Source: Enterococcus raffinosus
GTDB lineage: Bacteria; Bacillota; Bacilli; Lactobacillales; Enterococcaceae
Length of the DNA: 64,000 nt
Direction: 5' to 3'
Assembly: GCF_018917525.1 (NCBI RefSeq)
Contig: NZ_JAHLOS010000002.1
Location: 219,794-283,793, forward strand
Positions 9,837 through 20,256 of the stretch are shown here, piece by piece. The translations under genes and the position numbers were made by a program. The notes beneath the pieces were generated by a model. That model was not told the DNA's origin, did not search any database, and saw only the letters and a program-made list of their open reading frames with translations. Position 1 is the first letter of the stretch; every line of letters starts with the position of its first letter.

Positions 9837-10325
9837 CTAGATAAAACAATAGTCATAATACGCGCATTTTGTACAAATCTTCTTCTTTTCGACTTTTGGT
9901 GAATCCTCCTGAGTGATTATTGCTTCAATTGATTCAATAATTCCCTCCAATTCTTTAGTTTCCTCTCCATCCAAAGTAACTTCTATGCGTTCTCTGAGCT
10001 TCGGATAATCGATATAGCCTTTTTCAACAGAGACACCTTTCTTTTGCAAATAATACAAGTAATACCTCAATTGCCAGACTGCAGCAGGTTCAATGGCTCG
10101 TGATTTTTTGACTTCATGCAGGACTTTCCAATCTTCAAGAAAATCAATATTGATCGTTCCATCAAGCATGATTTGTTTGCGTTTATCTTTGTAAGTACCA
10201 GTATCCAATAATTTTCCCAGTTGAACATTCTCATTTTCTTCTTCATATTGCAGTCCATGAGCGGATAACCACAATTTTCTTTCGCACACAAAATAGTAAT
10301 TGATCATATTTCCGGTAATCTTCAT
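9837..10325 (-). CDS. cas4: Cas4, adaptation nuclease
   Basis: This is an iron-sulfur nuclease that trims pre-spacers and helps PAM choice with Cas1-Cas2. The four cysteines that hold the cluster are visible: one in FVCERKLWL and three in CTKCAYYDYC near the end. The nuclease motif EVKKSR is present. I start at the ATG at 10323-10325, which has AGGTGAT five bases upstream; a GTG nine bases earlier has no site. That gives 162 residues. The gene follows the cas3 stop closely. Confidence 0.93.
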   Translation of the reverse strand: MKITGNMINYYFVCERKLWLSAHGLQYEEENENVQLGKLLDTGTYKDKRKQIMLDGTINIDFLEDWKVLHEVKKSRAIEPAAVWQLRYYLYYLQKKGVSVEKGYIDYPKLRERIEVTLDGEETKELEGIIESIEAIITQEDSPKVEKKKICTKCAYYDYCFI

Positions 10326-10334
10326 TACTATCAC

Positions 10335-12620
10335 CTACCAAACGTTGTCTTCTTTTTCACCCTTCAACACTTGGAACCCAATCTCGCTTTGATAAATTCC
10401 TTTAACAAAAAAGACTTGATCGTAACGACCGATTTGCTTACAGCGGACTTGATTTTCTTTAAGACAATTCCTAAACAACCACTCTGGAATCGACATCATA
10501 TAATCTTCTAACTTTGATTTGATTTTCTGCTTGTATATACTTGGATTTTCCTTATCTTTCTTACTTACTATCTCCTTAGAAGATAAAGATAGAATCTCCA
10601 TGTACTCATTTATTTTATTTTTATTATCATCATAAACATTCTCTGGAATGATATTTCGACTTTGGATATTTCGGAAAAGCTTCCGTACTTCAGCTGCACT
10701 CTTCCCGTCATCCTCGATCGCCGACAACCAATTCAACATCGTGTCTATTCTTTCGTAATAGGCTGTTTTCTTCATATTTTCTGTCGTATACGTTTGTTCA
10801 ATCATATTCATTTTGTCTAATTCGTTATAAATACCAGAGCCTTTATTCCGTAACGCCAACTTGGACAACTCAAATATCTGATAATGAATGACTGCTTGTT
10901 CACTGGAGCTAATTCCACTTGTCACCTGATCACCGCCATCAAATACATAGACGTTCGGGTGCTCGCGGTTTGGTAACGGTCGTTTCCGATAACAACGCCC
11001 CATTCTTTGAAAGAGTCCATTTAATTCGGATAATTCTGTAATCAACAAATCAAAATCAATATCTAAAGATGCCTCTACTACTTGTGTTGCTACCCAAATG
11101 CCCTCTTCTTCTGAACCCGTAAAATCTTGAATAGCCTCTTCCTTCGCTTTGCGATCTTTACGAATAAATTGGCTATGAATCAAATGAATCGGTACATCAA
11201 CTATCAAATCCGACAATTCTTCATAAATTTCTTTCGCTTTGCGGACTGTATTACAAATTACTAATAATTTCCCTGATTCATAAAGGTCAGAAACTGCCTC
11301 AGCGGAGATTCCTTCTTCCAAAATTTGCAGATGATGGCGTTCTAGTAATTGATGATTCAAAAATGGTTTATCATTACTTTTCCAAGCCAGTTTCCTTTTT
11401 TCAAAAAGGTCCAGTAAGTACGGTGGCAAGGTAGCAGTCATCACAAGAAATTTCCCGCCAAAATCTTGAATCTCTTTCAGCCCTTTAATCAAATAAGCCA
11501 ATAAATCTGGTGAATACATTTGAATCTCATCGATCACTACCTTGGAATAAGCGAATGTCGCCAACTTTTGTTCAAATCCTGCATAATGATAAACAAAATC
11601 GAATGTTTGATCCAATGTCGTAACAGTCAGTGGTAACGACCAGCCGCGCGTTTCAGTGAGGTAGCCTTCCAACTGATCCAGTTCTATTTCCTTATTCTCT
11701 TCTTGCTCAGCTAACAAAACCGCCAAACTGTCAGAGTGCAAAATTCCGACTTGCTCTTTATACTTACCTCCCGTATTATCTGTGATATCTTCTCGAATCC
11801 GTTCATAAATAGCATTGATCGCCGTGCGCAATGGCAAGGTAAAGAATCCCTTTTTGTCACCGACCCACAGCAGTCCAGCTTCTGTCTTACCCAAACCAGT
11901 CTGCCCGATAATCACTAGATTCTCGTCTTGATGTACTTGAACATATTTTTGCATCTCATTCCAATCAATCGTTGGATCAGAATGCTTTTTCCGCCATGAT
12001 TCTCGAACTTTTGGCATATTTTTATTTAGAAATTTTGCTGGATATTCGATTTGATAGTCTCCACTGGCAGCGTAATCGATTCGATTTAGTAAACCTTTTA
12101 ACATCACGCTTTCTCGAAAACAATCGTCCTGACTACTAATTTTGTGTCGAAGCTTATAGTAAATAACTGAAGGTACTTCAATCTCATCTGGTTTGGGCAA
12201 ATCTAATTCATCAAAAGGAAACTCCTCAATGAGTACCATTAATGCTTCCGCTTCGCTCTCATATTGTTCTTCTTCAATTTCAGAAAGATTCCGTTCATGA
12301 TGTAAAGCGATAGCATAAGTTAATGCTTTTATTTCTTTACGTTCGTATCGTTCTTCTAATTGCTCAAATGGTAAAAGAGTAATACTTAATAATCCATGTG
12401 GGATCTCTCCATCTTTCTTCATGGCACCTTCGCGTATTTTTTCTTGAAACAACTTATTCATTTTTCCAAGATCATGATACTGACAGGCAATACGAAGAAG
12501 ATCCCAATTTACTGGGATCTCTGGATAAATTTTTCGCAATTGAGTATATCTTTCTAACAATTTTTTAGTGTGTTCAACAATCGTTTCTTCTGTTGACTTC
12601 GCCCAAAATTGATCTTCCAT
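10335..12620 (-). CDS. cas3: Cas3, helicase-nuclease
   Basis: This 761-residue effector is recruited by Cascade to unwind and cut target DNA. An HD nuclease domain comes first, with His17, YHDLG near residues 48-52 and LHHER near 110. A superfamily 2 helicase follows: Walker A IGQTGLGKTEAG, motif II DEIQ, motif III MTATLPP, then VVEASLDIDFD and RMGRCYRKR. HD and helicase are therefore in one chain. It starts nine bases after cas5 with TAGGTGATAAT before the ATG. All catalytic motifs look intact. Confidence 0.96.
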   Translation of the reverse strand: MEDQFWAKSTEETIVEHTKKLLERYTQLRKIYPEIPVNWDLLRIACQYHDLGKMNKLFQEKIREGAMKKDGEIPHGLLSITLLPFEQLEERYERKEIKALTYAIALHHERNLSEIEEEQYESEAEALMVLIEEFPFDELDLPKPDEIEVPSVIYYKLRHKISSQDDCFRESVMLKGLLNRIDYAASGDYQIEYPAKFLNKNMPKVRESWRKKHSDPTIDWNEMQKYVQVHQDENLVIIGQTGLGKTEAGLLWVGDKKGFFTLPLRTAINAIYERIREDITDNTGGKYKEQVGILHSDSLAVLLAEQEENKEIELDQLEGYLTETRGWSLPLTVTTLDQTFDFVYHYAGFEQKLATFAYSKVVIDEIQMYSPDLLAYLIKGLKEIQDFGGKFLVMTATLPPYLLDLFEKRKLAWKSNDKPFLNHQLLERHHLQILEEGISAEAVSDLYESGKLLVICNTVRKAKEIYEELSDLIVDVPIHLIHSQFIRKDRKAKEEAIQDFTGSEEEGIWVATQVVEASLDIDFDLLITELSELNGLFQRMGRCYRKRPLPNREHPNVYVFDGGDQVTSGISSSEQAVIHYQIFELSKLALRNKGSGIYNELDKMNMIEQTYTTENMKKTAYYERIDTMLNWLSAIEDDGKSAAEVRKLFRNIQSRNIIPENVYDDNKNKINEYMEILSLSSKEIVSKKDKENPSIYKQKIKSKLEDYMMSIPEWLFRNCLKENQVRCKQIGRYDQVFFVKGIYQSEIGFQVLKGEKEDNVW

Positions 12621-12628
12621 ATTATCAC

Positions 12629-14247
<1,619 letters not shown>

Positions 14248-14255
<8 letters not shown>

Positions 14256-15948
14256 TGTCATTTCCTCCTTTAGAATCTTTGATTTCCCCAATCATACCTG
14301 TAACAAAACTTGTTCCAATTATTTGAAACAATGAATCGCTTAAATGAGCCTTAAGAAAAAAATTAGGTACTGGTTTGTTAAAATATAGGTAACTGTTCAA
14401 TAGAACATTCATGAAAGTATCTTTGTTTCCTATGCGTAAAGCCTCTAATAAACGTCCACTTACAGATTTAGCTTTATTTTTATTCGCAGAATCATAATAC
14501 TCTTTTTTTAAATTGTATCCTGCAGCCTTGATGTTTTCTAAATCTTTTTCGTCCAATTTTAGTTCTTCATCCATCTTCCTTAGCTCCTTTAAAAATTTTA
14601 AATTGATTTTATTTATTCTCATTATGTCAAAACTACTTATTCTTATTCTGTCATCGTAATTTTTCAATCTCAAAACTTGATAAATCAGCAAAAATAAATT
14701 GGTATTATTCATCAATAGAGTAATGACTTCTTGATAGAGACTCTTATACTCACCATTCAAAATAAATCCTGAATTGAATAGTTCTGGTAATTGATCCTTT
14801 GATTGGTCAATCGTTCTTAATACATGCTTTGGTAAAAGATTGAAGTAATAGCGCTCATTTTCGTAACGGACAACTTGAATATCCTGCAATTCACGATGAT
14901 GTTGCCGATTCATCGAATCTTGTAAAGTACGGATCAATGCAGCATAAGTATCGATCGCTTTCACTTCATTTTTGTTCAAACTCAATACATTCAAACGAAT
15001 TCCTTTGTTTACATTAAGTAATGTTCGTACTGAGTGATTGTCATTCACGAATAATCCTTGTTTATACACATACGTAAAACCAGCAGGAATACACGTATAT
15101 AGTAATCGACACACCGGACACATAAATAGATCATTCGTAAATGACCAGGCGTTGCTTTGTTTTTTATTTGCGTCATATCCCGCTTGATTTATAAAACTGT
15201 ACGAAATTTCTCCCTTTTTTATCGGATACCCACAATTGGTACAAGTTAATTTGTCTTTTTCATGATTTTCTTCTAAGTAGTTAAACATTGATTCTACAAA
15301 ATAATCATGGTACTTCTCGAAAAAATTCCCTTTGCTTTCTTGTCGATTCAAAAACGATACATTTCCATATCCATTGTTGATGACATTATAAATCTGGATT
15401 TTTGCTGATAAATATCGCTGGACATCTTCTCTGTGAAAGTAACCAAAAACATCCGTCAATAAATCATAGATAGTTCTTACCTGTTTGATTGCTTGATCAC
15501 TATTTTGAGCAAAATTTATTTTTTCTTTCTTCGCATTTTTTACTTGTCCAAGTAATGATAGGATATCTATTGGGGAATCAATCAGTGGATACACTGCAAG
15601 ATAACTACCACCCTTTTCAGCATATTGATTTAAGACAGCAAGATACTTATGCAACCGTTCATACGCTTTTTGATCGAAATGGGTAAAATCTTCTCGTTGA
15701 TGACGAGTCATCTCGTCTTCATAAGCCAACACTTTCGTCAATGAAGATAACTTCTCGTACTGTTTCGCAAAATAGGTAAAATAAGCTTCTTCAAAATTTC
15801 GTAATTCTTCTACTGGTATCGCTACACTTTGTTCCTTAACCGTTACTTTCTCTTCTCCTAGAATATTGACCAATCCACAAATCGCTGCATTTTCCATCCA
15901 AGAATTCAAGCGAAATTCTAAAATATCATCTTTCTCTACGCTATCCAT
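14248..15948 (-). CDS. cas8b: Cas8b (Cst1-like), large Cascade subunit
   Basis: The large subunit recognises the PAM and positions Cas3. The protein has about 566 residues, with a zinc-finger pair in the middle: CTNCGYP near residue 240 and CPVCR near 280. This is the CXXC...CXXC mark of the Cst1 family of the Tneap variant of type I-B. I start at the ATG at 15946-15948 (MDSVEKDD), which overlaps the cas6 stop and follows GGTGGTGATAG; a GTG four codons earlier is less likely. Sequence identity to other Cas8 proteins is usually low, so the call rests on the zinc finger, size and operon position. Confidence 0.9.
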
Positions 15949-16702
15949 TTCTATCACCACCCTGTTTTACCTGATTCAAATAACCAAAATACAATCCGGT
16001 CTTAGCACCCAAACCAACATCGCGAATCACATTTAATAGATACGGTTCTCCGGTTAACTCAATCGTCCCAATGGCTCCTTGATAAAATTTCTCGTAGGCC
16101 TTCGTTACGGTCTTTTTCATATTTAAAGGTTTCATTTTTAAGTTCTCGATATCGTACTGGACTCCTCGTCCCATCTCAGGAACCAAACGATTGATTAAAT
16201 TTTGTTTCAAGACGACTTCATATTTCTCATCATTAAAATCTAAAAACCAGTCTTTCCTAGTTTCACGATTATGATCTCTCGCTAAAATAGGAGATACCGC
16301 TTGAAAAACAACTTGCTTCTCAGTGATTGTCTCTTGATAGATTGACGAAACTGATTTAACTTTTATCGTCGAATCCTCAATAAAAGACATCGCTTTCATT
16401 TTCTTCAAATAAATAAAAGCATTATACACAGCCATCGCTAAATCGGCTTTAGGTGTTGAGAATAAATAAGTAATCGACGGTGTTTTAAGAATTATTTTCT
16501 CCTTTTCAAATTTGGCACCTTTGAAAATTATTGCTTGCGAAAATAATTTTTCTTTGTTCTTTTCATATAGTTCTTTGTATACTTCAGGTGCAGCATTTTC
16601 TAACCCGCGTTTTAATAATGATAAAAAGATTGATTGATATTTGATTGGTATTTCGATTTCTTCATTTGATGAATGAACTTCCAAATTGATTTTGAAACGC
16701 AT
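15941..16702 (-). CDS. cas6: Cas6, crRNA-processing endoribonuclease
   Basis: This 253-residue enzyme cuts the precursor crRNA in each repeat, leaving the 8-nt handle AUGUAAAU. The C-terminal glycine-rich loop typical of Cas6 is visible as DVGLGAKTGLYFGYL. A histidine-containing active site is less obvious. It is the first intact cas gene, preceded by GGGGG at a suitable distance, and lies 28 bases after the stop of the frameshifted membrane-protein gene. Confidence 0.93.
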   Translation of the reverse strand: MRFKINLEVHSSNEEIEIPIKYQSIFLSLLKRGLENAAPEVYKELYEKNKEKLFSQAIIFKGAKFEKEKIILKTPSITYLFSTPKADLAMAVYNAFIYLKKMKAMSFIEDSTIKVKSVSSIYQETITEKQVVFQAVSPILARDHNRETRKDWFLDFNDEKYEVVLKQNLINRLVPEMGRGVQYDIENLKMKPLNMKKTVTKAYEKFYQGAIGTIELTGEPYLLNVIRDVGLGAKTGLYFGYLNQVKQGGDRNG

Positions 16703-16730
16703 CTTTTTTGCTTCCCCCTTTTTTAGATTA

Positions 16731-17305
16731 TTAAATACTATTCTTTAATAATGATATCAAACTAATTGTGGTTCCAGCCACATTTACCATAATTTTGGCT
16801 AGCTCCATTCCATATTTTGCTAAAAAGGAATTTTTAACATCCTCATCTTTTGCATGCAAAATAAGTGTATCAATATCTTCTTCTAAAATTCCACTACCTA
16901 TCATTAAACTCCTATACTGTTCCAGCTTATTCGAAAAGGAATTACCCTCTATGAGTTGTTTTGATATACCATTTCCAGTTGTAACTTGGACAAACCCACT
17001 CGTTTTTTCAATATGAATATTAGCTTGGCCTGTCTCTAGTCGCTCATTTACGTTATTAGATTCTTCATCAATTACGTTATTAGATTCTTCATCAATAACT
17101 CTCTTTTTATTGGTTATAGTTTTTAGAACCTCTTCTTCACCTTTAAACCGTAACCAAAGCTCCCCGCTTTGCGAACAAATATAATTCCTTTAAAATACTT
17201 GTTCCTTTTCCTAATCCTCTTTATAAAAAGGTGTATGTATCCAACTGCTCCCAAAAATACGAGAAATTTAAAAATCCATAACCATAGATTTTGATTTATT
17301 AGCAT
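16731..17305 (-). pseudogene. Frameshifted membrane-protein gene at head of cas operon
   Basis: From the ATG at 17303-17305 the minus strand reads LINQNLWLWIFKFLVFLGAV, a membrane segment, then a basic stretch, and stops at 17123. A second frame runs open from about 17190 to the stop at 16731 with protein-like content (GELWLRFKGEEEVL near its start, LISLLKNSI at its end) but no start codon. One extra G in the GGGG run at 17162-17165 would join them into one protein of about 190 residues with an N-terminal anchor. A 24-base tandem duplication (17050-17097) repeats IDEESNNV. Its stop lies only 28 bases before cas6, so it is transcribed with the cas genes. I do not recognise the family. It may be a decayed gene, a phase switch, a -1 slip site or a sequencing error. 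Confidence 0.65.
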
Positions 17306-17365
17306 CAATTTAACATCCTTTTTTATAATATTTCAGTTCGATAAATAATCGCTAAAAACATTTAC

Positions 17366-17400
17366 TCTGATATGATATATCATTTTTGATTATATATCAA
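17366..17400 (-). promoter_or_regulatory. Predicted cas operon promoter
   Basis: On the minus strand TTGATA (17395-17400), a 17-base spacer and TATCAT (17372-17377) form a good sigma-A promoter about 70 bases before the first gene of the cas operon. The 10-base perfect palindrome TGATATATCA (17373-17382) covers the -10 region, and a related sequence covers the -35, so a repressor could bind here. Confidence 0.65.
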
Positions 17401-17409
17401 TAAAAAGCC

Positions 17410-17435
17410 CCAGTTAATGGTTCTATTTGTGTTTC
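17410..17435 (+). promoter_or_regulatory. Putative Cascade target site next to cas promoter
   Basis: Bases 17413-17435 match the pseudo-spacer at 17532-17554 at 17 of 23 positions, including a perfect seed GTTAATG and 10 of the first 11. The three bases before it are CCA, a PAM used by the type I-B system of Clostridioides difficile. The PAM end lies nine bases upstream of the cas -35 box. The PAM of this system itself is not known from the window. Confidence 0.55.
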
Positions 17436-17484
17436 AAAGCAAACAATATATTGATTTTTTTGTAATTTGCTGCATAATAGAATA

Positions 17485-17600
17485 ATAGTAACAATTCAAT
17501 ATCTTTCAATTTAAAAAAATGGAATGTAAATGTTAATGTTTCCATGTGGGTTCAAAATAAATCTAAAATATTGGATAAAAGAAATTGTTTTTACTTAAGA
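17485..17600 (+). ncRNA. CreA/CreR-like CRISPR-derived guide RNA
   Basis: A mini-CRISPR on the strand opposite to the cas operon. Pseudo-repeat 1 (17502-17531) matches the array repeat at 20 of 30 bases, with the last 12 (TGGAATGTAAAT) identical, so Cas6 could release the normal handle. Pseudo-repeat 2 (17555-17583) matches the 5' part: TAAATCTAAAATATTGGA differs from the repeat at one of 18 bases. The 23-nt pseudo-spacer between them resembles a site beside the cas promoter. A possible promoter is TTGATT (17451-17456), 16 bases, CATAAT (17473-17478). The pattern is that of CreA/CreR RNAs, which direct Cascade to repress a promoter without cleavage. The 3' end is unclear; a weak hairpin then T7 lies at 17591-17620. 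Confidence 0.6.
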
Positions 17601-17650
17601 CGAGTAAAGGCGATTTTTTTAGTTTTATCTATTTATTGCATGCAGTTCAT

Positions 17651-17680
17651 AAAAAATACGCTTCTTTCAACAAAGAAGCG
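17651..17680 (-). terminator. Terminator of fic
   Basis: The nine-base arms CGCTTCTTT and AAAGAAGCG pair around CAAC. On the minus strand the hairpin is followed by a run of six T. It lies 28 bases after the fic stop. Confidence 0.85.
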
Positions 17681-17707
17681 CATAAAAATTATATGACGAG
17701 CATTTTT

Positions 17708-18841
17708 TTATAAAAGCCGTAGCAAATCATAATTTACATAGACTTTATTTTTTCTTTTACTGTTGTCAACATCGATCAGTTTAAGCTCGACTAACGTATT
17801 TAAATCCCTTCTAGCAGTAGAGACAGCTATATCCAAATGTTTAGCAACTTCGCTAACTGTCAAATAAGGTTTTAAAAAGGTCATTACCCATATCTGATTG
17901 ATTACATTTCTATCGCTATTGATCCTTTTCGCTCCGCTGGTCGCAAGCTCATTAATACTCTCCAATCTGTTCAACAAACTAGTAGCCATTCTTTGACAAG
18001 CATCTAAGAAAAATTCGATCCAAGAAAACCAATCTGGATTCTTACCTCGTACGCCATTCAACAGGTTATAGTACCTCAAACGTTCTTTCTCTAATTCTTC
18101 ACTAACAAAAAAGACCGGTTTATCAATCAAACCATCTTGCATCGTGCTTAACACGATAAGAATCCGCCCCATTCGACCATTTCCATCTAAAAAAGGATGA
18201 ATGGATTCAAATTGCGCGTGCATAATCGCTGTTTTAATTAATGGATCTGAAGTTTCGTCTAGCAGAACTTCAATATCAGGATCAATTTGTTTTTCAAAAG
18301 ACTGATGCTTTTCCGTATTGATGAAATACTCAAGATTTGTCATGTAGTCTCCGATTTCATTAGCACCTATCGGGATATAAACGGCGTCTTCTATACTATT
18401 TGTCGGACCGAGAAAATTTTGAATAGAACGATATTCTCCAGATGAAGAAGTTGTCCCGCGAGTATTTTTTCCCATTAAAACTTTATGCAGTTGTTTAATT
18501 AATCTTGAAGATATAGGAACCCCTGATTGGATCAACTCAATCCCCTCAGAAAGTGCCTCCATGTAGTTATCAACTTCTACCACTTCATTACTCTTATTCT
18601 TTTTCGTTGCATCTTCAATCATATCTGCAAAAGTCACTTGTGTTCCTTCTATCCTAGTTGATTGCACAGATTCTTTAAGAGTAAGCATTTGAATTAACTG
18701 AGAGTTCACCATTGAATGCCCTAACTCAGAATTCAATTTTCCAATGGATGATTTTATTATTGCTACTTTTTTATATAATTGCAACGCCTGAACAACTGTA
18801 ACCTTTGGTGGTAATAGCTCTAATCCTTTAATCGCACTCAT
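17708..18841 (-). CDS. Fic family AMP-transferase with HTH tail
   Basis: This enzyme of 377 residues transfers AMP (or a similar nucleotide part) from ATP to a protein hydroxyl. The Fic core HPFLDGNGRMGR is complete with the catalytic His. An inhibitory helix motif STRIEG lies N-terminal to it (near residue 61), marking a self-inhibited class II Fic. A winged helix (LTVSEVAKHLDIAVSTARRD) ends the protein, suggesting self-regulation at DNA. The ATG at 18839-18841 follows AAGGAGG. A 12-base inverted repeat upstream is a likely operator. It stands alone between the cas control region and array 3; its target protein cannot be inferred. Confidence 0.9.
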   Translation of the reverse strand: MSAIKGLELLPPKVTVVQALQLYKKVAIIKSSIGKLNSELGHSMVNSQLIQMLTLKESVQSTRIEGTQVTFADMIEDATKKNKSNEVVEVDNYMEALSEGIELIQSGVPISSRLIKQLHKVLMGKNTRGTTSSSGEYRSIQNFLGPTNSIEDAVYIPIGANEIGDYMTNLEYFINTEKHQSFEKQIDPDIEVLLDETSDPLIKTAIMHAQFESIHPFLDGNGRMGRILIVLSTMQDGLIDKPVFFVSEELEKERLRYYNLLNGVRGKNPDWFSWIEFFLDACQRMATSLLNRLESINELATSGAKRINSDRNVINQIWVMTFLKPYLTVSEVAKHLDIAVSTARRDLNTLVELKLIDVDNSKRKNKVYVNYDLLRLL

Positions 18842-18875
18842 ACTATCCCTCCTTAATGATACTCTATCATCTCAT

Positions 18876-18912
18876 CCTATTTGATCAAAATCAACATTAA
18901 TGATCAAATAGG
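18876..18912 (-). promoter_or_regulatory. Inverted-repeat operator upstream of fic
   Basis: CCTATTTGATCA (18876-18887) and its exact inverse TGATCAAATAGG (18901-18912) are separated by 13 bases, 35-70 bases before the fic start. This is the size and place expected for a dimeric HTH regulator, perhaps the Fic protein's own C-terminal domain. Confidence 0.6.
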
Positions 18913-18969
18913 TTTTGTATACATGTTTTGATTTTCATTAAATAAGTAATAGAAGGAGAGGGTTCACAG

Positions 18970-19969
18970 TACTTTAATCCAATGTTTTAGATTTAGATAA
19001 ATCGCTTTTTGGAATCATGATGACAAGTAACGGATTTACATTCCACTGTTTTAGATTTAGATTAAACATTCCCCTTTTAGATTCCCGTTAATGAACAGAT
19101 TTACATTCCACTGTTTTAGATTTAGATTTATCTGCGAAGCCTTCCAGTAACAAATCTTTTTGATTTACATTCCACTGTTTTAGATTTAGATCCTACCACC
19201 ACGGACTTTGATCCATCGTGATTGATTCATTTACATTCCACTGTTTTAGATTTAGATATGTTAGTTTCCCACCATTTTTTAATGGATCCAGGATTTACAT
19301 TCCACTGTTTTAGATTTAGATCAAGACCCGCAGAACGGTTCAAGATAACTTTTGTGATTTACATTCCACTGTTTTAGATTTAGATCGTCGTGAAAGCCGT
19401 TTTGACGGCCTACGCCGTCCTCATTTACATTCCACTGTTTTAGATTTAGATTATCGCAAAGGCAGTAAAAATGTCTGATTCTGCTGTATTTACATTCCAC
19501 TGTTTTAGATTTAGATCCAGCATCTTGTCAGCATTTTGCTGCGACATGTGCATTTACATTCCACTGTTTTAGATTTAGATTGCGATCCGATCGAGATTAA
19601 TGTCTAGCTCAGTCTGATTTACATTCCACTGTTTTAGATTTAGATGATAGATTGTTGTCATAACTTCACCACTTTTGCTGTATTTACATTCCACTATTTT
19701 AGATTTAGATGAACCTTTTAATGCATCTGTTCCAATGTTTTTGATAATTTACATTCCACTATTTTAGATTTAGATTAGAGGAGGGAAATTATGTGCACAT
19801 ATGAAATAGTAATTTACATTCCACTATTTTAGATTTAGATTTTTGCGTTTATTGGCACGTTAAGCTTCAATTTTATATTTACATTCCACTATTTTAGATT
19901 TAGATGCTAAAAAGATTATTGAACATTCGGAGGTAGCGCAATTTACATTCCACTATTTTAGATTTAGAT
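18970..19969 (-). CRISPR. CRISPR array 3 (about 16 repeats)
   Basis: Sixteen 29-nt units (18970 decayed; 19034, 19099, 19163 through 19812, 19877, 19941) are separated by 15 spacers of about 35-37 nt. In the crRNA direction (minus) the repeat starts ATCTAAATCTAAAA and ends GGAATGTAAAT. The ten leader-distal full repeats (19034-19645) read CACTG on the plus strand; the five nearest the leader (19682-19969) read CACTA. The change therefore happened once and was copied to all later repeats. The array lacks its own cas genes. Confidence 0.96.
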
Positions 19970-20150
19970 CCCATGTTAAATTATACCTGTTACCACTAGG
20001 ACTTAGTAACTATTTCTGTCGATCTCTGCTTTAGACACTCTTTACTAAGCAATCATAACAATCATTTTAATCAAAAACCTTGTCATCTCAACACTTTGTC
20101 ACTGCTGTCGTAACTACAAGAATTTCCGATTTTCAACGGTCGGCAGATTG
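19970..20150 (-). promoter_or_regulatory. Leader of CRISPR array 3
   Basis: The same three boxes as in the other leaders lie at 20013 (TTTCTGTCGATCTC), 20105 (CTGTCGTAACTA) and 20140 (TCGGCAGATT, one change), again 92 and 35 bases apart. A minus-strand TATAAT lies about 11-16 bases from the first repeat. Bases 20151-20256 hold a short GTGC...GCAC hairpin followed on the plus strand by T7 and nothing else that I can name. Confidence 0.8.
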
Positions 20151-20256
20151 CCGGCAATGTGAAGTTATTCAAATTAACTCTAAAGTTATTTGCCCATAAC
20201 AAATAAAGGTGCAAAATAGCACGCTTTTTTTGATTAAGCCAATAAAATTTATCGCC

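Noticed and set aside
16768..17016. Plus-strand 82-codon frame upstream of cas6
   Set aside because: It is the antisense of the second half of the frameshifted membrane-protein gene, which has better protein character on the minus strand.
17651..17680. Hairpin CGCTTCTTT/AAAGAAGCG as terminator of the guide RNA
   Set aside because: The T run follows the hairpin only on the minus strand, so it belongs to fic; on the plus strand the sequence after it is not T-rich.
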